A program made the translations under genes and the position numbers. Below the pieces are notes generated by a model. That model was not told where the DNA came from. It was given only the letters and a program-made list of their open reading frames with translations, and searched no databases. From contig MU119599.1 in assembly GCA_014904845.1 (NCBI GenBank), forward strand, positions 1 to 39,570: 39,570 nucleotides of DNA, written 5' to 3'. Below are positions 31,286-39,570 of this stretch, one piece after another. Positions within the stretch are counted from its first letter, which is position 1. Each line of letters begins with the position of its first letter. Source of the stretch: Acephala macrosclerotiorum. Lineage: Eukaryota; Ascomycota; Leotiomycetes; Helotiales; Mollisiaceae.

Positions 31286-34200
31286 ATCGATTAATTCGTT
31301 TTTAATATTTTTAAATTAAAAAGTATTGTAATTTATAAAATAATAATTTCAATAAATAGTAATTATATTAATTTTTAAATAATATTATATAATTTAATAT
31401 AAAATTAAAATATTTAATAATTAAAACGAATTTTTTTATTATATTTTTTTTTAAATATAAATTCTTTCGTAATTATAATTCAAATTATTTTCGATTTTAT
31501 TTAATTATTTTATAAAGATTAGTTTTTTAATTAGTATTTATTTAATATTATAAAAATCGATTTATTTTTTAATTATTAATTATCGTAATTAAATTAATTA
31601 TTATTATCGTATATTTGAATTTACGTTTATTTAAAATTGATTATTAAATTAATTATATTTTTAAGATTTTTTGAATTATATATTGCGTATTTGTCGTAGT
31701 TTTTTTATATTTATTTCAAGTATTAAAATCAATTTAAAAGAAATTTTTATTAGGATTTCTTTTAATTTTTTTAATAAAAAGTTTTTAATTGTAATTCTGT
31801 GAAAAAATAAAATAAAATATTTCGTTTTTATTATTTTCAAAATAAATATCGATTTTTAATTTAATTTTTTTTATAATATTTTGTTTTATAATTGCAATTT
31901 GTATTAATTAATCGATTATAAAATTCAATATAAATTAAATTTACGTATTTTTTTTTTTTTTTCGAGTCAAAAGTAAACGTTTAAAATCAATATCAATTTT
32001 ATTGTATTTCGATAAAATTATATTACTCGACAAATATTAAAATAAATTGATCAAATTTATTTTTAAATATAAATTCGTCGTTGTAATAATTGTATAAAAA
32101 GATTTTATTCGTATTAATACTATTTTTAAATTAATTGTTTTTTAGAATCAATTAATTAAAATATTATTTTCAAAGTAAATAAAAAATATTTATTATTTTC
32201 AATAATTATATTTTTTTTATTTTTATTTTTTATATTATTTTCAAATAATTAAATTCGATTAATAATATCGAATAATTATAATTAAAAACAAATCATATAT
32301 CGTATTATTTTTTTTTTATTAAATTTTATTATTTTTTGAATTAAATAAAAATAATCGAATATATTTTATTAAAATTTGAATTTTTTTTAAATCTAATATT
32401 GTTTTTTCGTATAAATTTTTAATAATTTTAAAATTAATAATAATATTAATTATAAAAATTATTTTTATATAAATATAATTTTTTAATTATTTTTGACTTT
32501 GTAAAAAAATATTAAATAATATTAAATTCAAAATATAATTTTTTATTATTATTTAATTAACGTCGTTTTTTTATTATAAAAATAATTATATAATCGAAAA
32601 TTGAATTAAATTATTTTTTGATTTTTGAAAAAAAATATTGTTTTTAAATATTAATAAATTCGAAAGAAAATTTAAAATATACAATAAAAATATCGTTTGT
32701 TTATTTTTTTTATTTTAATTATAAAGTATTAATACGAACGTAAAATTTATTTTTATATTATACTTTTGATTAATTTGAAAAAAGTATAATATAATTAGTA
32801 ATTTTATTAAATCAAAAAATTTATCGATTTATTTCGTTTATTTTTTTTATATTCGATAAAAAAAGATCGCGAATTATTTTACGAATATTTATTAAAATTT
32901 AAAATCGTTTATTATTAATTTAATCGCGCATTTAATACGAATTAATAATAAATCGAAATAAAATATAATTATAATATTTATTTTACAAATTATTATTTTT
33001 TTTAATTCGTAAAATTTATAATTGTTTTTATTTTACTAATTATTTATTAAAAATTAATAATTAATAATAGTTTTTTCGAAAATATATTTATTTAATTCAA
33101 ATTAAAATTACTATTAAAAATCGAACTAATTAATTATTTAATATATAAAAATCAAAATATTAATAAAAAAAAATTTATAGATCGAATATACGATTATATT
33201 GCGTATTAATAAATTCTCTCGATAAAATCGAATTTTAAAATTATTTTGTAAATAATAAAATATTTTATTTGAATCGTTTTCGAATTTTATTTAAAACGTT
33301 TAAAATAAATTATAATTATTATTTTACGATTCGAATTACTCGAATATATATTAATTGAACGATATATAATTATCGAAAAAAATAAAAATAAAAAAAAATA
33401 AAATAAATTGTATTAATTTATATTTAACAATAATTTAATTTTCAATATAATAAATCTCGAAATATTTTTTATAACGCGTAATCGATTTTAAATATTCAAT
33501 TTATATTAATTTTTAATATAAAATATAAAAAACGAAAAAAAATATAAAAAAAAAATATAAAAAAAAAAATAAAAAAAAAAAATTAAATAAAAAAAAACGT
33601 AAATTAAAACTTAAATCAAAAAAACAAATATTTTATTATTGTATATTTAATTTTTATAATTCGAATTTTTATTATTTCGAAATATATTCTACGTATTTTA
33701 TTTTGAATTTCATTAAAATAAATTAATATTTTAATAATAAAAATAAATATATATTGTATTATTGATTTTTTAATTTTATTGAACACTTTTAAATATTTTC
33801 AAAAAATAATAAATAAAATCGAAAAATATATAATTATATACAATATATACAATTATTCGATAAAAATATATTATTATAAAAAAAAAAAAAAATTTTAATC
33901 AAAAAATATACTTAAAAAAACTTTATTATATATTAATATAAATTCAATATTATAATATTAACAATAGAAATTCGAATAAAAAAATAATTTTTTTAATAAT
34001 TTTTTAATAATATTTTTAATAAATTGTTTTTACTTTATAAAATATAAAAAAAAATTACTATTTATTATAAAAATTTATTTTTATATTTTCAATTTTTATT
34101 ATTAAAATATTATATAATACGATAATTTAATTTATTAAATTATATTATTTTTTTATTGATTTTTTTTTATATTATATTTTTTTTTAAATTTTTTAAATTA

Positions 34201-35734
34201 TTATTAATTTTTTTTCGAATTAATTTTTTTTATACAATTTATTATATTAATTTCAATTAATATAATTATTAAAAAAAATATATTTATTATTTTTTAAATA
34301 TTTTAAATTTTTCAAATATTAATTATATCGATATACTCGACTTGAAAATATTTCTATACTTAATAATAATTATTACAAAAACTATTATTTTTTTAATTTA
34401 ACGTATATTTTAAAAATTTCAATTATTCAATTTCAAAATTCGTTTCGTTTTTATTAATACGTTTTTAATATTTAATATTCGAAAAAAACTATATAAAAAA
34501 ATTATATATTTACGTAAAATCTCTTTTATAAATATTACGTTTATTATTATTGATTTTTTTATTTCGTAATTTTATTCGATTTTTTTTAACGAATAAAATC
34601 AAAATTTCAATAAATTTTTTTAAATTAATTATTTTTCGAGTTTTTAATACTATTATTATATTATTAAACTCGAATTCAAAAATACGTATTTATATCGATT
34701 TATTTCAAATCAATTTTTAATAATCGAATAACGTAATTTTAATAAATATAATTATTATAAAAATAATTTAAATTTTAATAAAAATATATATTTTAAATTT
34801 CGAATTAAAAAATTAAAAAAATTAATATTTTATCGTTTTACGATTTATATTTCAAATATTTTATATAATTAATTATTTAATAAAATCGTTATTTTTATTT
34901 ATTTATTCGAAAAAATTTTTTAAATAAAAATTTATAAATTATTTTTATATATTTTATATCGAATTTATTAAAAATATTAAATCGCAAAATAAATTCAATA
35001 TAATAATTCAAAGAATAAAATTTAAAATAATATTAATATATGTTTTTTTTATTATTTATTATTCGATATTTAATAAACGTTTTTTTATTATAAAAAATAC
35101 AAATAAAAACTTGATTTAAATATTTAATTGTCGTTTTATTATATATTTAATATATAATAATTGTTATAAAATTTATTAAAATTCGAACGTAAAATAACGC
35201 GTAAAATACTTTAAAAAAAATAATATAATAATTAAAATAAATTTTTTAAATAAATTCCGTTTTTCGTTATTAATCTATTATTAAACAAAATTATAATTAT
35301 TAAAATATTTTAAATTTTAATATTTTAATATTATATAAAATCGTTTATTCAATTAAATAAAATTAAAAAATTATTTGTAATTACAATTTTCTTTTTTTGA
35401 ATTTTTATTTACTATTGTAATTAAATAAAATTTTGTATAAATTTATTTAATTATTTTATAAAATCTTTAAAAATACTTTTTTGAAATTAATATAATATAT
35501 TAATAAAAATATTCTTGTAAATATTAACAAATTTGTATTTTTACGTAAAATTAATTATTAAATAAATTTAAAATAAATTTTTTATATTTATATTTTATTG
35601 TATAATTTTGAATTATTAATACTATAAAATTTCTATATTAAAATTCAAATAAAATCATTTTTAAAAAAACGATAATTTAATAAAAATTTCAAATATTATA
35701 TAATTAAACGAAATAAAAACGTATATTGTAAAAA

Positions 35735-35858
35735 AGTAAAAAATGCTCGATTGTTTTTTAAAATTGCAAAATATTAAATCTCTTATATTTATAATCAGAT
35801 TACGTATTAAACTAATTTAATACGAATCGACAATATTATTATTTAATTTTATTATAAT
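35735..35858 (+). repeat. Dispersed repeat C, copy 1
   Basis: About 125 bp matching 36584-36712 in the same orientation. The longest identity is AATTTAATACGAATCGACAA continuing through ATATTATTATTTAATTTTATTA. Confidence 0.85.
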
Positions 35859-36423
35859 CGTTTTTTTTTTACGTAGTATTCGTTTTAAATACTTATAATA
35901 TTTTTTTTTTTATTCAATTAAATAAATATTCAATGTATTTAATTAAATCTAATATTTATTTATTTGTAATTAATAATTAAAAACTTCGTATTTATTTTAT
36001 TAGTTTTTTTTATAATTTTATAAATATTACTCATTCGATATCGTTCGTTATTTTAATTTTTTTATTATATAATTAATCGAATAATTAAATTTTTTCGTAT
36101 TTAAAAAATGTTTATAATAATCGAAATAAAAAATTCGAATATATTCAAAAAACGATAAATCGAAAACTCGAAAAATAATAAATCGAAAAATAAATCGTAG
36201 AATCGAATTAAAATAAAAATAGAAAAAAATAAAAAATAGAATCGAAAAAGTAAATAATAAAATGCGAATTATATAAAACAATTTTAAAATAGAAATATAA
36301 TAATTAAAGTATTAATTTCGTAAAATAATTTAATTAAAAAATCGTAAATCGATCGAAAAAAAAAAAGAAAAAAAAATTAAAAAAATTGAAATTATCGTAA
36401 AATCGAAAAACTCGTAAAATGAA

Positions 36424-36477
36424 ATAAATCGAATAAATCGAATAAATCGAATAAATCGAACGAATCGAATAAATCGA
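36424..36477. repeat. 9-bp tandem repeat
   Basis: Six head-to-tail units of ATAAATCGA, the fifth being ACGAATCGA. Confidence 0.9.
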
Positions 36478-36583
36478 AAAAATTACAATAAAATTATTAA
36501 TTTGTTTGCGAATCAAATTAAAAAATTAAAAACTATAATAATTCTTCGAGTTATTAATCGTTTTTACGTAGAATTCCAATATA

Positions 36584-36712
36584 AAAAGCAAAAAATGTTC
36601 GATTGTTTTATTAAAATTACAAAATACTAGATTTTTTATATTTAGAATTAGATTACGTACAACGATATTAATTTAATACGAATCGACAATATTATTATTT
36701 AATTTTATTACA
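36584..36712 (+). repeat. Dispersed repeat C, copy 2
   Basis: Direct copy of 35735-35858, starts about 850 bp apart. Most differences are C/T or G/A. A TTTTTACGTAG-ATTC-like word lies just downstream of copy 1 and just upstream of copy 2. Confidence 0.85.
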
Positions 36713-38277
36713 ATATATTTATAATTTACTATTTTTAATTTGATTCGATATAACAATTTTTTGCTTTTTTTATCGATTTTTATTAGAGATTTTATATAAA
36801 ATATTATATATATTTTATATTAAATCAATATAATTTTGTACTATATTAAAAAATTTTCGTATTTTAATATAAAATTTAAAATTTTTAAAAAAAATTTTGA
36901 TTTTATTTTTATTATATTTAGTTTTCGCGAATTAAAATATTAAATTTTAATTATATTTAAAAGTAAATAATTATTACGAATATTTTTTTTAATATTATTA
37001 ATAAAATTAATAATTTTTTTTGGATTTTAAATTATTTTTTTGTATAAATTAATTCGAGAAATAATTAGTATTTTTATTTTATTTGAAATATATAAATACA
37101 ATTTTTAATTTTATTTTAAATATTAATTTTATTACGTTAATAATATATTTAATATTATTAAATTTATAAATAAATTTATTTTAAAATTTTATTATAAAAG
37201 TATTAAATATCGATTTATTAATATTATTAATAAATTCGATTTTAATAAATTTTTATTTGATAAATTCGTTTTTAATCAAATTTTCAATAAATTTTTTTTC
37301 GATTAAATTATTTACGATTAATAAAATATTCGTATATATATTTTAAATTTAAAAAAATTTAATAAAAAATTATTATTTTTAAATAAAATCAATTATTAAT
37401 ATATTGTTTAATATTTATATAAAGTAATTTTACGTTTTTATTTGTATTCGATATCGAGATTTTTATATTTAAAATTTTTATTAATTTCAAATATTTTTTA
37501 TAATAAATTTAATTTCGTATTATTATTATAATTAAAAAATTAATAAATTAAAAAAAAAATTATTTTCAATTTTATAATATAATAAAATATAAAATTGTAA
37601 TTTGTATATAATAATTTTAATATAAATTTTATTTTACAATTTTAATAAATAATATATTTTTAATAATATTTTATATTAAATATTTTAAAACGAATTTAAA
37701 AATATTTATTATATTTTTTTTTTAAAAAAAGTTTTTTTTTTATAAAATCGAAAATCTTTTTTTTTAATATAATTAATTTAAATATTAATTTTTATTATTA
37801 AAATTTACTAATAAAATTTTAATTTATATAATTTATCGTATTATATATATATTAAAAAGTTTATAAATTCGATTTTATTTTAAATAAAAAAAAATTAATT
37901 AAAAAAAAAAACGTAAAATTAAAATATATATTTAATTGATTTATTTTAAAATAATAATATTAAAAAATAATTTAAATATTCGTATTGAATTTTTTTTATA
38001 TTTTTTTTATATTAAAAAAGTTTTTACGAAAATTTTTTCAAAGAATAAAAATATTTTATTAAATTTTAAAAAAATTTAATAATAAAATAATATAAAATAT
38101 AAAAATTGTATTATTATATTTATTATACGTTTTTATTTAATTAATTAATTTAATTATTTATTTGAAAAAAAAAATCGAATTAATAATCGAAAAAATTAAT
38201 ATTTGATAATTATAAAAATTATTTGATTTTAAATAAATTTAATAAAATAAAAATTATTTAATTTGTAAAATAATTTC

Positions 38278-38343
<66 letters not shown>
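38278..38343. repeat. (AAT)22 microsatellite
   Basis: Twenty-two uninterrupted AAT units. Confidence 0.95.
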
Positions 38344-38344
<1 letters not shown>

Positions 38345-39570
38345 TATATACAAATATTAATCGAGTTTTTAATATTAAAAAATTTAAATAAAATATTAAA
38401 ATCTTTTTTTAAAAATTTTTTAATTTTTTTATTTCGTAAAACGATATAAATATATCGAATAAATAGTAATAAAATCTTGGAAATTAATAAAAAAATAATT
38501 ATTAAATTTATTTTATTATTTTTTTTTTAAATTAAAAACATTGTTTGCATTTAAAAAAAACGTTTAATAATCAATGAAAAATATTTAAAAATAATAATAT
38601 TTTTAATTATTTTTTATTAAATTAAATATTAATTATTAATAAAAATTCAAATTTTATTATTAAATAATTAAAAAAAATATTAATAAATATATTTTAAATA
38701 AAAATAATTTTTTTTATTTTCGAAAAAAAAAAATTAAAATAATAATAATAAAAATTTTTAAATTTAATAAATATTTAATAAAAAAATAATAAATTAACGA
38801 ATTATAAATTTATTGAATATAATTATAAAATGATTTATTAAATACGATTACGAAATAAATTTTTTTTTTTATTATATTTAAATTTTTATTTTTTATTTTA
38901 ATTTAATTTAATTTTTTATTAATTTATTTAAATATTTAAAATTATTTTCGAAAATTGAAAATATTATTAAAATTTTTATTAAAATTAAAACGAAAATTAA
39001 AATAAAATCAATTTTAATAAAAATAAATTAATTATTTATTTATTTATATTAATTCGTTTTTGAAAAATATTATTATACAATATATTATTAATTTTTTTAA
39101 AGAATCAATAAAAAATAATAAAAAAATTTATAAATTAATTAATTTATTTTAATATAAAAATAAAATTATATTTTTTAACAATTTAAAAATAATTGAATTT
39201 AATACGTTTAAATCGCGCATAAAAAATTATAAATTGATTAATTAATTTCAAATAAAAATAAAAATATACATTTTAATAATTCGAAAATAAAAAAATTTAA
39301 ATTTTATTAATATATTTTGAAATAAAAATAAATTTTTTTTTTTAATAATTCAAAAATAAAATAAATAAAATCGAAAATAAATATTTAATAACAATTAATA
39401 TATTTTAAAATAAAAATAAAAATATATTTTTTAATAATTTAAAAACAAATAAATTTTTTCAATTTTTTACAATTGTAATAAATTGTATAATTATTTAATA
39501 AATATTGAAATTGTATTTATTTATTTGAAAATAAAAATTTTTAACGTCGAAAAATAATATAAACGTAAAA

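Larger units (their letters stand above)
28686..39570. repeat. AT-rich repeat block, right
   Basis: No credible gene over nearly 11 kb; the longest open frames (36048-36281 and 36334-36516, minus) are low-complexity Phe/Ile/Tyr runs expected by chance. Toward the right the cytosine context is less extreme: in 35641-35880 I counted 9 of 19 cytosines in CpG, against 10 of 13 in 121-600. Part of this block may therefore be older, less mutated or of different origin. Confidence 0.8.

Noticed and set aside
31736..31763. Inverted repeat AAAAGAAAT / ATTTCTTTT
   Set aside because: A short stem like this is expected often in A/T-dominated sequence. No associated feature.
36048..36516. Two minus-strand open frames of 60-77 residues in AT-rich DNA
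   Set aside because: They are Phe/Ile/Tyr/Ser runs produced by A/T-only sequence and the 9-bp repeat, with no start context or domain.
24261..39570. Mitochondrial origin of the AT-rich DNA
   Set aside because: No mitochondrial genes, tRNAs or rRNA are seen, the DNA is joined to nuclear genes with spliceosomal introns, and its CpG-retaining pattern fits nuclear RIP better.

Overview
The window looks like a nuclear contig from a filamentous ascomycete (Pezizomycotina). Leotiomycetes is my guess, but the sequence does not prove it. The introns are 45-60 nt with GTAWGT-type donors and CTAAC/CTAAT-type branch sites. The proteins match fungal families, and the gene-rich part is sharply bounded by extremely AT-rich DNA. 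In that DNA most of the few remaining cytosines are in CpG, the kind of scar left by repeat-induced point mutation (RIP).

Layout: (1) 1-6890, AT-rich repeat DNA. (2) 6890-19260, a GC-normal gene island. It holds a broken zinc-knuckle gene at the left edge (7234-7948), an unrecognised 187-residue ORF (8349-8912), a mitochondrial RidA/YjgF protein with a 16-nt internal microexon (9199-9777, minus), the protein O-mannosyltransferase PMT4 (10463-12887, plus), an acidic uncharacterised protein (13729-14913, minus), the mitochondrial thiamine pyrophosphate carrier TPC1 (15669-16791, minus, four exons) and a gamma-butyrobetaine/trimethyllysine hydroxylase-like dioxygenase (17288-18841, plus). (3) 19261-21310, AT-rich repeats. 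(4) 21311-24260, a GC-normal islet built around a piggyBac-like element with ~119-bp terminal inverted repeats. Its transposase is broken by four TAG codons and split by one intron. GC-rich hairpins and short direct repeats surround it. (5) 24261-39570, AT-rich DNA again, down to about 2% G+C in places, with one tiny GC islet near 28.65 kb and several tandem repeats.

The genes do not form a pathway cluster. They are housekeeping genes: mitochondrial metabolism (RidA, TPC1, dioxygenase) and secretory-pathway glycosylation (PMT4). RidA/PMT4 and TPC1/dioxygenase are divergent pairs with likely shared promoters. The most unusual content is the AT-rich compartment, including repeat families recurring on both sides of the piggyBac islet, and the barely decayed transposon inside it. 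I saw no convincing undescribed multi-gene system. No tRNA, rRNA, CRISPR array or telomere repeat was recognised.
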